From NCBI GenBank assembly GCA_903907865.1, contig CAIVPR010000141.1, positions 62,001 through 126,000 of the forward strand: a DNA stretch of 64,000 nt. The letters run 5' to 3'. The position numbers and the translations under genes are program-made. Under the pieces are notes generated by a model. That model saw only the letters and a program-made list of their open reading frames with translations. It was not told the origin of the DNA and did no database searches. Of this stretch, positions 16,088-25,347 are shown piece after piece. The DNA comes from an uncultured Acidobacteriia bacterium (GTDB lineage Bacteria > Acidobacteriota > Terriglobia > Bryobacterales > Bryobacteraceae). Every line of letters begins with the position of its first letter. Positions within the stretch are counted from its first letter, which is position 1.

Positions 16088-17704
16088 ATGAAACGAACGT
16101 CAAGATTATTCTTGGTTGGCGCGGTCCTATCGGTCGCATCTGCGCTCCCCGCACCGCCCGCCGACGTCCATGTCCGCCCTCCGAACTCCATCCTCGCGAT
16201 GCGGCGGGGGTTCACACAGGGTCGTTATGAGCTGCGGAACGCCACCATGGTGGACTTGGTCCGCACGGCATGGGGGGTGGATGCCGACAAGGTCGTCGGG
16301 GGGCCGGATTGGCTGGAGATGGACCGGTTCGACGTGGTCACCAAGGCCCCGGCGGGCTCCACGCCCGAAGCGCTGCGGCAGATCCTGAAGGAAATCCTCG
16401 CCGACCGGTTCCACTTGGTCGCGCACGATGGCACCGCGCAGGTTCCCGCCTACGCGCTTACCGTCGGCAAGAAGTCCCTGCTCGTGAAATCCAACGGCAC
16501 TGAAGACAGCGGCTGCAAGCTGGAGCCGGGCAAGACGCCGCCGTCGCCATGGGGAGTCTGGGGCGAGCCGGTCTACATCCAGTGCAGTGGAATTGGCATG
16601 GCGGCGTTCGCCCAGGCGCTGCCGGGATTGCGCGGCGCTTCCGGCTATCTCTTCGAATACGGGGTGCTGGACCAGACCGGCCTCCAAGGGGCGTGGAATT
16701 TCAATCTGCACTGGACGCTGCGGGGGCCCGGACGTCCGCCCAAGGTACCCACCGATCAGACCACGCTCTTCGACGCCCTCGAAAAGCAAGTGGGATTGAA
16801 GCTGGAGCCGACCCGCATGTCCAAGCCGGTCGTCGTGGTGGAGAGCGTGGACCGCCAGCCGACGGCGAATCCGCCGGGCGTCGCGGAGGCCTTTCCGCCG
16901 CCCCCGACCCAGTTCGAAGTCGCTGACATCAAGCTGGCGAATCCCGACGACGGCATCCACGGCTCCCATGTCGCAATCCAGCCGGGCGGGCGGATCCGGG
17001 TCAACATGACCCTGAAAGGGCTGGTCCAAGAGGCTTGGAACGCCTTGGACCCCGAGCGCATCTTGGGCATGACAAAAGTGATGGACGAGACCCGCTTCGA
17101 CGTGACCGCCAAGGCCCCGGTGATGGCGTTGTCGGATGGTCCGGCGGTGTGGAACGGAACCGATATCGACTCGATGCGGATCATGCTGCGCAACATGCTG
17201 GTGGAACGCTTCCACTTGGCGACGCACGAGGAGGATCGGCAGGTGCCTGGCTACGCGTTGGTGGGGCGGGGGGCGAAACTGCGCAGAGCGGATCCGGTGA
17301 ACCGTCCGGGTTGCAAGGAGGGGCTCGGTGCAGGGGAACGCGATCCGCGGATTGCGAATCCGATGGCGACACGGCTTGTCACGTGCCGAAACATGACTGT
17401 GGGACAGTTCGCCGCCGCCCTCAGGCATCTTGCGGGCGATTACCTCGAGCGCTACCCGGAGGTGGTGGATGCAACGGGGATCGAGGGCCGCTACGATTTC
17501 AGCCTGAATTTCAGTCCCCGGATGATGCTGCCGCCGGTTGCGGCGCCCGGCACGGCGGCGGAGGGCGCGGCATCGGACCCGAATGGGACGATCCCAGTTT
17601 TTGACGCGGTGGAGCGGCAACTGGGGCTCAAGTTGGAGTTGAGGAAGGTGACTGCGACGGTGTTGGTGGTCGACCATGCCGACGAGATGCCGACCGCGAA
17701 TTAA
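16088..17704 (+). CDS. Exported TIGR03435-type protein with duplicated domain
   Basis: A 538-residue exported protein of the TIGR03435 family, which is expanded in soil Acidobacteriota and functionally uncharacterised. Two copies are visible, about residues 25-270 and 275-538. Each has a conserved order: a strand near NATMVDLVRTAW or NMTLKGLVQEAW, then RFDVVTKAP or RFDVTAKAP, then ILADRFHLVAHD or MLVERFHLATHE, a GYAL-like strand, and an end near GLQGAWNFNL or GIEGRYDFSL. ATG at 16088 starts the signal peptide; GTG at 16079, overlapping the preceding stop, is the alternative. Many single-copy homologues are about half this length. Confidence 0.85.
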   Translation: MKRTSRLFLVGAVLSVASALPAPPADVHVRPPNSILAMRRGFTQGRYELRNATMVDLVRTAWGVDADKVVGGPDWLEMDRFDVVTKAPAGSTPEALRQILKEILADRFHLVAHDGTAQVPAYALTVGKKSLLVKSNGTEDSGCKLEPGKTPPSPWGVWGEPVYIQCSGIGMAAFAQALPGLRGASGYLFEYGVLDQTGLQGAWNFNLHWTLRGPGRPPKVPTDQTTLFDALEKQVGLKLEPTRMSKPVVVVESVDRQPTANPPGVAEAFPPPPTQFEVADIKLANPDDGIHGSHVAIQPGGRIRVNMTLKGLVQEAWNALDPERILGMTKVMDETRFDVTAKAPVMALSDGPAVWNGTDIDSMRIMLRNMLVERFHLATHEEDRQVPGYALVGRGAKLRRADPVNRPGCKEGLGAGERDPRIANPMATRLVTCRNMTVGQFAAALRHLAGDYLERYPEVVDATGIEGRYDFSLNFSPRMMLPPVAAPGTAAEGAASDPNGTIPVFDAVERQLGLKLELRKVTATVLVVDHADEMPTAN

Positions 17705-17751
17705 GCCGGACATGCAGTACGAAACGTGTGTAGCGGATCCGTGAAATGTGA

Positions 17752-17757
17752 TATGAT
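17752..17757 (+). promoter_or_regulatory. Possible -10 element upstream of the patatin gene
   Basis: TATGAT lies 53 bases before the patatin start codon, in the only AT-rich patch of this intergenic region. A matching -35 box at the expected spacing is weak, so this is a tentative call. The ribosome binding site GAGGAGAA follows further downstream. Confidence 0.3.
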
Positions 17758-17810
17758 TTTCGAAACCCGGCAGGAACAATCTTGCTGGACATGAGGAGAA
17801 TTGACGCACC

Positions 17811-20642
17811 ATGGAACCACAGGAATTGCTGGACGCCCAAGGCGTTATTGAAAAAGAGAAAGCTGAAGTCAGCAAGCGGCAGGAGGCTGTTTTGGGCAAG
17901 GTGGACGACGATTTTTTCGGCGTCGCGTTCTCCGGCGGTGGTATCCGCAGCGCCTCGTTCAACCTCGGCATTGTCCAGGGATTAACCAATAGCGGCCTGC
18001 TTCCGCGTGTCGACTACCTTTCCACGGTCTCGGGCGGCGGCTATGTCGGCAGTTGGCTTCACGGTGTCATCAAACGTTTTGGTGGCGGCGATCCCCGTCG
18101 GCAGGACCTGAAGAAGGTGCTGACGCGGCCGGAGAGCGAGCCCCACTTGGGCGCGTCGGAAGACCCGATTCATTTCATCCGCCAGCACACCAGCTACCTC
18201 GCACCCAACATGGGCTTGACCAGCCCTGATTTCTGGGTGCTTCTTGGGATCTACTTCCGCAATATCCTGCTCAACCAGCTGATCTTGTTGCCTTTCCTCG
18301 CCGCGGTCTGCCTCTTTCCCGTGCTGCTGGGCAGCGTGGCGGGCTGGTACGCGAACCTGCCCTACTACGCGAACAAGGAGTCGGCCGAATTGGCCGTCAC
18401 ATCGATCGCCGCCTTGTCGCTGGTCTTCTGCGCCGGCAAAGGTGTCGCATCCACCGTGGGCAGGCAAATGGGCAGGCCGAGCCACTGGGACTCCAGCAGC
18501 AATGGGGCCATCTGCGGAGTACTCGCTCTATTTGCGACCCTGAGCCTCTCGATATCGAGTGACACCCTCAACCACGCCGGGTTGTTGGACACGACCGTAA
18601 CGGTCGCCAACGCGATGCCTGCCGGCTTTCAAACACTCGGCATATTCGCTGCGGCGCTGTCACTGATGTTCGGCATCTTGCAGTGGCAAGGCCGGTTCGG
18701 GGAGAGCTATGCCCGGCGCCATGGCGGGAAGTCGCCGATTTTCGTCCCCCCCACCTACCTGTACCCGATCATTCCAGGCGTGGTCACGGCGGGCCTGATA
18801 TTCGGCCTGATGAAAATTCTTGTGGCCCGCGACGCGGACAGCTCCGGCGTCTGGCAGTCGGTTGCATGGGGCCCCCCGCTTCTTTGCGCCGCGGTGTTGG
18901 TCGGTGGCGCCATCCACATCGGACTGATGGGAGTCGACTACGCAGACGACGCGCGGGAGTGGCTGGCACGGCTGGGAGCCATCTCTTTCCAGATTTCCGT
19001 CGGCTGGGCGGCCCTGTTTGTGGTCTCCGTCGTCGGGCCGTACCGGTTCACGCAACTCGCCGTGGATTCTTGGAAGTTGATCGCCGCGTTGGGCGGCGGC
19101 TGGGTGGCCACATCGGTCTCCGGAGCCTTGCTGGGCTCGCGCTCGGATTCGGCAGGTTCCAACCAAGTGGGCGGGGCGTCAAAGGGTCTCTCCCTGAGCG
19201 GCTTGTTGATGGCGGCGGCACCGTCGATTTTCGTGTTCGGCTACATGCTGCTCCTCTCGTTGGCGCTGCACCAAACAGTGGCGCGGGTCGCGGACCTGCC
19301 GATCCCGCCTTCGGTGGCAACTGCGCAGTGCGCCCCTCCGCAGGCGCACCCCGAATTGTGTCCGCCCGAGTCGGTCGTCAAGGCTTTCCAGACCGAGAAG
19401 GCCCTCCTCGGGGTTTATGAATTCAAGCAGGAGGTCCCGATTGATCCGGATTTCGGCCCTCAACTAAGAGTGGTATCGGGCCTCCTCCTAGGCTGTCTGC
19501 TGTTGATTTGGTACCTGCCGAGGCGCATCGACGTAAACGAGTTCTCGATGCACCATTTCTACAAGAACCGCCTTGTATGCGCGTTCCTCGGCGCCACCAA
19601 TGTGCGCAACCGCCGACCCAGCAGGTTTACGGGCTTCGACCCCAAGGACGACATGCCCTTGAGTGACTTCGTCCCTAGCGCCGAAGAACCGTATTTCGGA
19701 CCGTACCCGCTGATCAACTGCTGCCTGAACGTGACCATGGGGGCCGATCTGGCCACCGCCGAGCGCAAAGGGGCCTCGTTCCTCTTCGCTCCGCTGTACT
19801 CCGGTTTCGACGCCCCCAAAGGCTACCGGAAAATGAAGGGTTTCGGGTACCCGGAAGGATACTCGATCGGGACCTGTTTCGGCATCTCCGGTGCCGCCGC
19901 CAGTCCCAACGGGGGCGCGTCGACCTCGGCTCCGATGGCCTTTCTCATGACGCTGTTCTGCGTCCGCATGGGCTGGTGGGTGGGGAACACCAAAATCGCC
20001 AAGTACAGCAGCCGTCCCGGCCCGCGCCACTCCCTCCGGGCGTTGCTGGCGGAACTGTTTGCCAACACCGACGCCGACTTTGACTACCTCAACATCTCGG
20101 ACGGCGGCCACTACGAAAACCTGGCCCTGTACGAGTTGATCCGGCGCCGGTGCCGCTTCATCGTCTCCGGCGACGGCGAGGAGGACGGCAACTATACCTT
20201 CGAATCGCTCGGCGGCGCAGTCCGCAAGTGCCGGATCGACTTCGGCGCCGTGATCGACATCGACCCGACACCGATCCGTCCCAAGGATGGACTCAGCGGC
20301 CAGCACTGCCGGGTCGGCAAGATCACCTATGCGCTCCAGCCGGGCGAAACCAAGCAGCGCGAAGGCTGGTTGCTGTACCTCAAATCCAGTTTCAGCGGCG
20401 ACGAGTCAGCGGACGTGATGCAATACAAGTCCTCCCATCCGAACTTTCCCCAGCAACCGACCGCGAACCAGTTCTTCAACGAGTCGCAGTTCGAAAGCTA
20501 CCGGAAGCTCGGCCTGCATGTCTGGCAGTCGGCGTTCGAAGACATCGATCCGACCGACGAGGGCGGCTTGGAGAAGGCATTCATTCTGTTGAACCAAAAC
20601 TGGGGCAAGGAAAATGTCCGGGGAAAGTTCGTGAAGCAATAG
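17811..20642 (+). CDS. Large membrane-embedded patatin-like phospholipase
   Basis: A 943-residue protein in which the patatin catalytic parts are separated by a membrane region. The N-terminus has the oxyanion loop SGGGIRS (41-47) and the nucleophile elbow YLSTVSGGGYVGSW with Ser74. The catalytic aspartate is probably Asp764 in NISDGGHYENLALYEL. Between them lie about eight to ten transmembrane helices (roughly residues 140-570). A Ser-Asp dyad of this kind hydrolyses acyl esters of phospholipids. The start ATG has GAGGAGAA upstream. It stands alone, with a hairpin after the stop. A role in lipid remodelling or in defence by membrane attack is possible; neither is shown. Confidence 0.85.
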   Translation: MEPQELLDAQGVIEKEKAEVSKRQEAVLGKVDDDFFGVAFSGGGIRSASFNLGIVQGLTNSGLLPRVDYLSTVSGGGYVGSWLHGVIKRFGGGDPRRQDLKKVLTRPESEPHLGASEDPIHFIRQHTSYLAPNMGLTSPDFWVLLGIYFRNILLNQLILLPFLAAVCLFPVLLGSVAGWYANLPYYANKESAELAVTSIAALSLVFCAGKGVASTVGRQMGRPSHWDSSSNGAICGVLALFATLSLSISSDTLNHAGLLDTTVTVANAMPAGFQTLGIFAAALSLMFGILQWQGRFGESYARRHGGKSPIFVPPTYLYPIIPGVVTAGLIFGLMKILVARDADSSGVWQSVAWGPPLLCAAVLVGGAIHIGLMGVDYADDAREWLARLGAISFQISVGWAALFVVSVVGPYRFTQLAVDSWKLIAALGGGWVATSVSGALLGSRSDSAGSNQVGGASKGLSLSGLLMAAAPSIFVFGYMLLLSLALHQTVARVADLPIPPSVATAQCAPPQAHPELCPPESVVKAFQTEKALLGVYEFKQEVPIDPDFGPQLRVVSGLLLGCLLLIWYLPRRIDVNEFSMHHFYKNRLVCAFLGATNVRNRRPSRFTGFDPKDDMPLSDFVPSAEEPYFGPYPLINCCLNVTMGADLATAERKGASFLFAPLYSGFDAPKGYRKMKGFGYPEGYSIGTCFGISGAAASPNGGASTSAPMAFLMTLFCVRMGWWVGNTKIAKYSSRPGPRHSLRALLAELFANTDADFDYLNISDGGHYENLALYELIRRRCRFIVSGDGEEDGNYTFESLGGAVRKCRIDFGAVIDIDPTPIRPKDGLSGQHCRVGKITYALQPGETKQREGWLLYLKSSFSGDESADVMQYKSSHPNFPQQPTANQFFNESQFESYRKLGLHVWQSAFEDIDPTDEGGLEKAFILLNQNWGKENVRGKFVKQ

Positions 20643-20658
20643 ACTCCACAGCAGTTCC

Positions 20659-20687
20659 GGCGCGTCCCCAGCAAGTGGGGACGCGCC
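20659..20687. terminator. Strong hairpin between convergent genes
   Basis: An 11-base-pair perfect stem (GGCGCGTCCCC with GGGGACGCGCC) around a seven-base loop lies between the convergent patatin and alpha-galactosidase genes. No T tract follows on either side, so it may act as a weak bidirectional terminator or 3' end protector. Confidence 0.5.
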
Positions 20688-20702
20688 GACCCTCCAGCCC
20701 GC

Positions 20703-21755
20703 CTAATTCCCTACCCGCAACATCACCACCCCGTGGCCCGGCACCTTGGCGCTGAACCCGTCGGCCTTTGATCCGAGATCCGAGTGAGACCAGAGGTCGC
20801 GCACCTTCTGCTTGCCCTTCAAGCCCGCGTCCGCCCATTTTACGGATACCTCGGCCTCCGAGGTGCCCTTGTTGAACAGCGCAACAGCCGTTCCGTGCTC
20901 CAAGGGCCGCGCCCAAACTTCGGTCTCGCCGCTCTGCGCCACCCGATGGCCGCCTTTGCCAGCGCGGTCCTGGTCCACGGCGATCACTTCCTTGTTCGTC
21001 AGGATGTCGTGGATCTCGGGAGTCATGCCCCGCAGGTCATTGCCCGCGATCAGTGGCGAGCCGACCATGGCCCACAAGCTCATATGCGTCCGATACTCCG
21101 TGGCGCTCATGCCGCCGTTGCCGACCTCCAGCATGTCCGGGTCAAGCCACCACCCGGGCCTCGTGAACTTGGCGTTGTCGCTCATGGCGAAGCCGATGGT
21201 CGCCATCGAGTCGTAGGCATCCCGGATGTCGCCGGTGGTGCGCCACAGATTGCCTCCGACCAACGGACCCCACTCACCCGCCCCGGCCCGACCGTATTGG
21301 CAAAGGCTGAAGACGATCTTCCCTCCGGCCTTCCGCAGAGCCTCGCCCATCCGTTGGTAGACCGCGCGCATGTCCTCGTCCTTCCAGACGCGCGACGCGC
21401 TGCACCAGTCGTACTTCAGGTAGTCGATGCCCCACTCGGTCCACATCTTGGCGTCCTGTTCCTCGTGGCCGTAGCTTCCGGTGTAGCCGCCGCAGGTGGT
21501 CGGCCCCGGCGAGGAATAGATTCCCAGTTTCAACCCTTTCGAATGGACGTAGGCCGCCAGCGCCTTCATGTCTGGAAAGTTCGGATTCGTGAGGAGCTTG
21601 CCGGACTCGTCGCGCTTCCACTCCCAGCCGTCGTCGATGTTGATGTACTGGTAGCCGGCGTCCTTCATGCCGTTGGCGACCATCGCGTCGGCGATTTCGC
21701 GAACCGTCTTGTCGTCGATCCGGGTGCGGAACTTGTTCCAGCTGTTCCAGCCCAT
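20703..21755 (-). CDS. GH27 alpha-galactosidase, catalytic part
   Basis: A 350-residue GH27 catalytic domain that removes terminal alpha-galactosyl residues. It shows the family opening (MGWNSWNKF), the strand INIDDGWEW, the nucleophile motif YLKYDWCS and the acid/base motif WWLDPDMLEVG, then a C-terminal beta domain. Coding similarity continues upstream of the ATG in the same frame (LKDLPSNGLAKTPP) to about 21800. There it meets the end of the next listed frame. The two were very probably one secreted enzyme, split by loss of one base in the GC-rich stretch 21797-21803. Confidence 0.88.
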   Translation of the reverse strand: MGWNSWNKFRTRIDDKTVREIADAMVANGMKDAGYQYINIDDGWEWKRDESGKLLTNPNFPDMKALAAYVHSKGLKLGIYSSPGPTTCGGYTGSYGHEEQDAKMWTEWGIDYLKYDWCSASRVWKDEDMRAVYQRMGEALRKAGGKIVFSLCQYGRAGAGEWGPLVGGNLWRTTGDIRDAYDSMATIGFAMSDNAKFTRPGWWLDPDMLEVGNGGMSATEYRTHMSLWAMVGSPLIAGNDLRGMTPEIHDILTNKEVIAVDQDRAGKGGHRVAQSGETEVWARPLEHGTAVALFNKGTSEAEVSVKWADAGLKGKQKVRDLWSHSDLGSKADGFSAKVPGHGVVMLRVGN

Positions 21756-21793
21756 GGGTGGAGTCTTGGCGAGGCCGTTCGACGGCAGGTCCT

Positions 21794-22333
21794 TCAGCGC
21801 GGCAGGTCGACCTTGGGGAGCGTTGCGTAGTTGACGGTGGCGGCCCGGTAGCTCGGCGTCGGAGTGCCTCGCTTGGCAACGAAGGTGCCTCCGAACATGC
21901 CGCCCCGACCCCGTCCGCGTCCGGCACCACCCGCTGGAGGTGGGCCTGGGGGCGGTGCCCCTGCAGGTGGGCCGCCCGGACCGCGGCCGCCACGACCGCC
22001 CATACCCTCCGGCATTGTGATTTGGAGACCTTCGGGGACGATTGCAGCCTTGATGGTGGCTCGGGTCGCGGTCCCGAAGGTGTCGCCCTCGACAACCAGC
22101 TCGACTTGGTCGCCCGTGATCTTGCCGTCGACAATCGGCGAATCCCCGAACGGCATCTTCTGCATGCCGGTAATCTTGCCCGATGGATCAACCTTGAGGT
22201 CGAAAACGATCTCGACTTCCCCCATCATCGGGTTGGGGATCTTGATTATCCAAGTGCCGGAGATATCCGGCGGAGGGGTCTGGCTCAATGCCGCAGCGGC
22301 CAGCGCGAGGCCGACAAGGAAGTATGTTCTCAC
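21794..22333 (-). CDS. N-terminal exported domain of the split alpha-galactosidase
   Basis: A 179-residue frame with a signal peptide (MRTYFLVGLALAAAALSQTP) and an all-beta domain (DISGTWIIKIPNP, VVEGDTFGTATRATIKAAIV). A Gly/Pro/Ala-rich linker at about 110-145 follows, ending in YRAATVNYATLPKVDLP and an immediate stop. The downstream frame resumes with LKDLPSNGLAKTPPMGWNSW, so one missing base near 21800 best explains the break. The beta domain recalls the DUF-type module seen in other acidobacterial exported proteins; its role is unknown. As it stands, the enzyme's catalytic part would lack a signal peptide. Confidence 0.75.
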   Translation of the reverse strand: MRTYFLVGLALAAAALSQTPPPDISGTWIIKIPNPMMGEVEIVFDLKVDPSGKITGMQKMPFGDSPIVDGKITGDQVELVVEGDTFGTATRATIKAAIVPEGLQITMPEGMGGRGGRGPGGPPAGAPPPGPPPAGGAGRGRGRGGMFGGTFVAKRGTPTPSYRAATVNYATLPKVDLPR

Positions 22334-22377
22334 GTCCGAACTCTATCGCGCCGCGACCCCGTGGTCAAGGGGCAACG

Positions 22378-24276
22378 CTATTTCACCGTGATAGAAATCC
22401 CGCTTTGCGCGTTCACACCGCCGGCGGAGACGATCAACGGCTGGTCCCCGCTGGCGGCCTTTGGCACCACGACGTTGAGCTGATACAGGCCTGCCTGCAC
22501 CAGACCCGCAAAACTCACGGTGCAATCAATGCCACCAATGTTGACCGAGGGGTACGCGCTCATCGGGGCGGCCCCGGAGTACGCTTGGCCGGCCGGAACA
22601 GCCGGAACCGTCGGACCGAATCCAACCCCGAAGAGTACCAGCGTTTCGCCCGCCGCCACGGGGCGGCTCGCGTACGAAAACGCGCCGGACTTCCCGATGA
22701 TGTCGTAGCCCCCACCGCTGTTGCCCGGCTGCCCTGGCGTGACCACGATCGCTGCCGGATATTTCGCGCTGAGCAAGCTGAGGGCCGGGGCGGTCGAGCC
22801 CAACGTAACCACGGACAGAGCTGTCCCCGCCGGCGTAGTCACGGACACATAGACCGCACCCAGATACAGGTCGTCCGGCGCTTGGCAATTGATCTGCGTC
22901 GGGCTCACATACCAGAGGAAGGCTGGCTTGCCATCGATGGTGACGGCGGTCTGGCCCAGCGAGTTGGGGAAATCTCCATTCCAGACGGCGGTGGTGGACG
23001 ACAGGTTGGTCCCGTAGATGGAAATCCACGAGCCGGGTTGGATTGTGGTGGTCGACCCATAGACCGGAACCACGCCGTTGGTGGATATTGTGGGAGCCGA
23101 GCCGGAGCCGACGGGAATCAGCGTCCGGATGCGCGCGTCCTTATACCCGGTCTGGGAGGCACCCGCGACGTAGATCCAGCCGTTGGCGGCCAGCGCGAGG
23201 CCGGTCGGTTCCGAAAGTTGCGCCGCAGCTGCCGGTCCGCCGTCGCCGTAGCTGCCGTAGTCGCCGGTGCCGGCGATGGTATTGATGTTGCCGTCGGTTC
23301 CGACCTTGCGGATCACTTGGTTGCCGGTGTCGGCGATGAAGATGTTGCCGGAACCGTCAACCAAGAGACCCTGCGGCTGGTTGAGAGTGGCCTTGATGGC
23401 CAGCGCGCCATCGCCGTAATAACCGGTTATGCCGATTCCGGCCACGGAACTGATGAGGTTCCCGCTGATCTTGCGGATCGCATGGTTCAGCGAATCGGCG
23501 ATGTAGAGGTTGTTGGAGCTGTCGAGCGCGAGGGCGGAGGGCCGGACCGTGGCGACGAGCGGCGAACTTCCGTCGCCATCAGTGCCGCCACCGCCGTTGG
23601 AAGTGGTGCCGTTCCCCGCGACGGTGGTAATATTGCCGCTCGTGTCCACCTTGCGGACGCGCAGGTTGCCGGTATCTGCGATGTAGACGTTGCCGGAAGA
23701 ATCGGGCAGGACCGCGCGGGGCAGGCTCAGATTGGCGTTGGTGGCCGCGCCGCCGTCGCCCACGCCGCTCGAGAAGACGGTCGCGCTACCCGCCACGGTT
23801 GTGATGACACCCGTGGTGGAAACCTTCCGCACCCGGTTGTTCCCTGTGTCGCAAATGTAGAGGTTGCCGGATTTGTCGAGGGCGAGACCCGTGGGTCCGC
23901 GGAGTTGGGCGCTGAGGGCTGGTCCGTTGTCGCCCGCAAAACCGGGGGTGCCGGTTCCCGCAAAGGCCGTGATCACACCGTTGACGCCTACTTTGCGAAC
24001 GGCGTGGCTCCCCGTATCGGCGATGTAGACGTTGCCCGCAGTGTCGATCGCGACTCCGGACGGCGAATTCAAATAAGCGTTGGTTGCGAGGTCGCCGTTG
24101 CCATTGCTGGAGATGAAGGGGTTGCCGCCAGCGACGGTCGCAATGACATAGCCCTGCGCCCACGATTGGGCTGGAACTAGGAGCGACACCATTGCGGTCG
24201 CCCAGAAAACGGCGGAGCCGATGGGGCTGGATGGGCACGGACGGGTCGGTACAGAGGGTGAAAGACGGGATGCCAT
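22378..24276 (-). CDS. Exported NHL-repeat protein with TIGR03437-type C-terminus
   Basis: A 632-residue protein. After a signal peptide (VFWATAMVSLLVPAQSWAQG) come about six NHL repeats forming a beta-propeller, each with patterns such as SGVAIDTAGNVYIADTGSHA and GDGGAATNANL. From about residue 385 the sequence becomes the TIGR03437-type module common in Solibacter-group surface proteins (SISIYGTNLS-like SWISIYGTNLSSTTAVWNGD, LWYVSPTQINCQAP, ETLVLFGVGFGPT). It is probably a surface or secreted binding protein. ATG complementary to 24274-24276 is preferred over an upstream start because the basic signal region begins there. Confidence 0.85.
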   Translation of the reverse strand: MASRLSPSVPTRPCPSSPIGSAVFWATAMVSLLVPAQSWAQGYVIATVAGGNPFISSNGNGDLATNAYLNSPSGVAIDTAGNVYIADTGSHAVRKVGVNGVITAFAGTGTPGFAGDNGPALSAQLRGPTGLALDKSGNLYICDTGNNRVRKVSTTGVITTVAGSATVFSSGVGDGGAATNANLSLPRAVLPDSSGNVYIADTGNLRVRKVDTSGNITTVAGNGTTSNGGGGTDGDGSSPLVATVRPSALALDSSNNLYIADSLNHAIRKISGNLISSVAGIGITGYYGDGALAIKATLNQPQGLLVDGSGNIFIADTGNQVIRKVGTDGNINTIAGTGDYGSYGDGGPAAAAQLSEPTGLALAANGWIYVAGASQTGYKDARIRTLIPVGSGSAPTISTNGVVPVYGSTTTIQPGSWISIYGTNLSSTTAVWNGDFPNSLGQTAVTIDGKPAFLWYVSPTQINCQAPDDLYLGAVYVSVTTPAGTALSVVTLGSTAPALSLLSAKYPAAIVVTPGQPGNSGGGYDIIGKSGAFSYASRPVAAGETLVLFGVGFGPTVPAVPAGQAYSGAAPMSAYPSVNIGGIDCTVSFAGLVQAGLYQLNVVVPKAASGDQPLIVSAGGVNAQSGISITVK

Positions 24277-24417
24277 GTAGGTTGCGAGACTTAATCTGAG
24301 TCTACTTGGACGCCGTGGACGGCTTCCGGGTTGCGGTCTGGAGCCAGTCCGCACCGCACCCGCAGCGTATGAATTTGTAAAGGAAACAGGCGGACGATCT
24401 AGCTGAAAGATGCGGCC

Positions 24418-25347
24418 TTGGACCGAAACGTCGAGACTGAGAACGTGGAAGACCTCGACTTGAGACTACAGATCCTACTCCCGCTCGCCGCAGTTTCCCT
24501 GTTCGCCCAGACCCCGTCTTGGCAGCCAATTGGCAACTACCAGCGGTTTTCCCGACGCAATGCCGTGGTTCCCGACCACGCGGTCCATGCCGACAACGCC
24601 GGCAACCTGTATGTCGCCGGCTACGCGGGCACGCTCAACCCGAGCCAAACGAGTTCCGGGGATTGCGACTCGTTCCTGACCAAACATGATGCCTCGGGCA
24701 AACAACTCTGGGCGGTACAGTTTGGCTCAGCGCAGGCGGATTTGGGACTCGGCGCCACCTCGGACAGTAACGGGAACGTGTACGTGGCGGGCAGCACCTT
24801 GGGGTCGATGAACGGCGCGACAAACGCGGGCCGTGCCCACGCCTTCGCAGCCGAGTTCCACCGCAACGGCAACCACGTGTGGATCGAGCAGATCGGCTCT
24901 TCCGAGGAGGACGCCTAGCTGGCCGTGGTCGTGGATGCGAACGGGCTCGTGGCTGTGGCCGGAACCACGCTGGGAGCGATCTCGTCGAGCACAACCAACG
25001 CCGGGGAGACCGACGTGTTCCTTGTGTAATATGACCAAAACGGCAACCAGCAATGGGTCCAGCAGTTCGGGTCCACGGGCTACGATGAGCCGCTCGGCAT
25101 TGCCGTCGATTCCCGAAACAATGTGTATACATCGCTATACTTCCGGGGGGTTGAGCGGTGCCACCAGCGCGGGAAGCTATGACGCGCTCTTGGCACAATA
25201 CAGTTCGAGCGGAGCCCAGCAGTGGATCGAGTAGAAGGGTTCCTACGCGGTGACCGTGGACGGCTCGGGCAACATCTATGTGTCGGGCACCACGACGGGG
25301 ACAATCGGTTCGGGCTTCGAGTTGTTCCTGACGCGAATCAGGAGTTG
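24418..25347 (+). pseudogene. Degraded SBBP-type beta-propeller repeat gene
   Basis: The frame encodes an exported propeller protein with repeats such as DNAGNLYVAGYAGTLN, QLWAVQFGSAQADLG and SNGNVYVAGSTLGS. It is broken by TAG at 24916-24918, TAA in the following repeat and TAG after QQWIE, plus a frame change near 25128 where NNVY should continue into YTSGGLSGATSAGSYDALL. Similarity goes on to a TGA at 25345-25347 (NIYVSGTTTGTIGSGFELFL). The accumulated lesions indicate a real pseudogene, not a single sequencing error. TTG at 24418 or ATG at 24410 (other frame) are the only start candidates. Divergent from the NHL gene. Confidence 0.8.

Noticed and set aside
16127-17989. A minus-strand open frame of 620 codons over the TIGR03435 gene
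   Set aside because: The sense strand encodes two recognisable domains; the antisense product has no family features.
21880-22010. Low-complexity GC run as a possible repeat element
   Set aside because: It encodes the Gly/Pro/Ala linker of the alpha-galactosidase N-terminal part.
23160-24060. Regular near-repeats suggestive of a CRISPR-like or satellite array
   Set aside because: The periodicity follows the NHL protein repeats and is absent at the exact DNA level.
22288-24180. A plus-strand open frame of 630 codons over the NHL-repeat gene
   Set aside because: It is the mirror of the NHL and TIGR03437 reading frame and repeats only because the true protein is repetitive. No family or start signal supports it.
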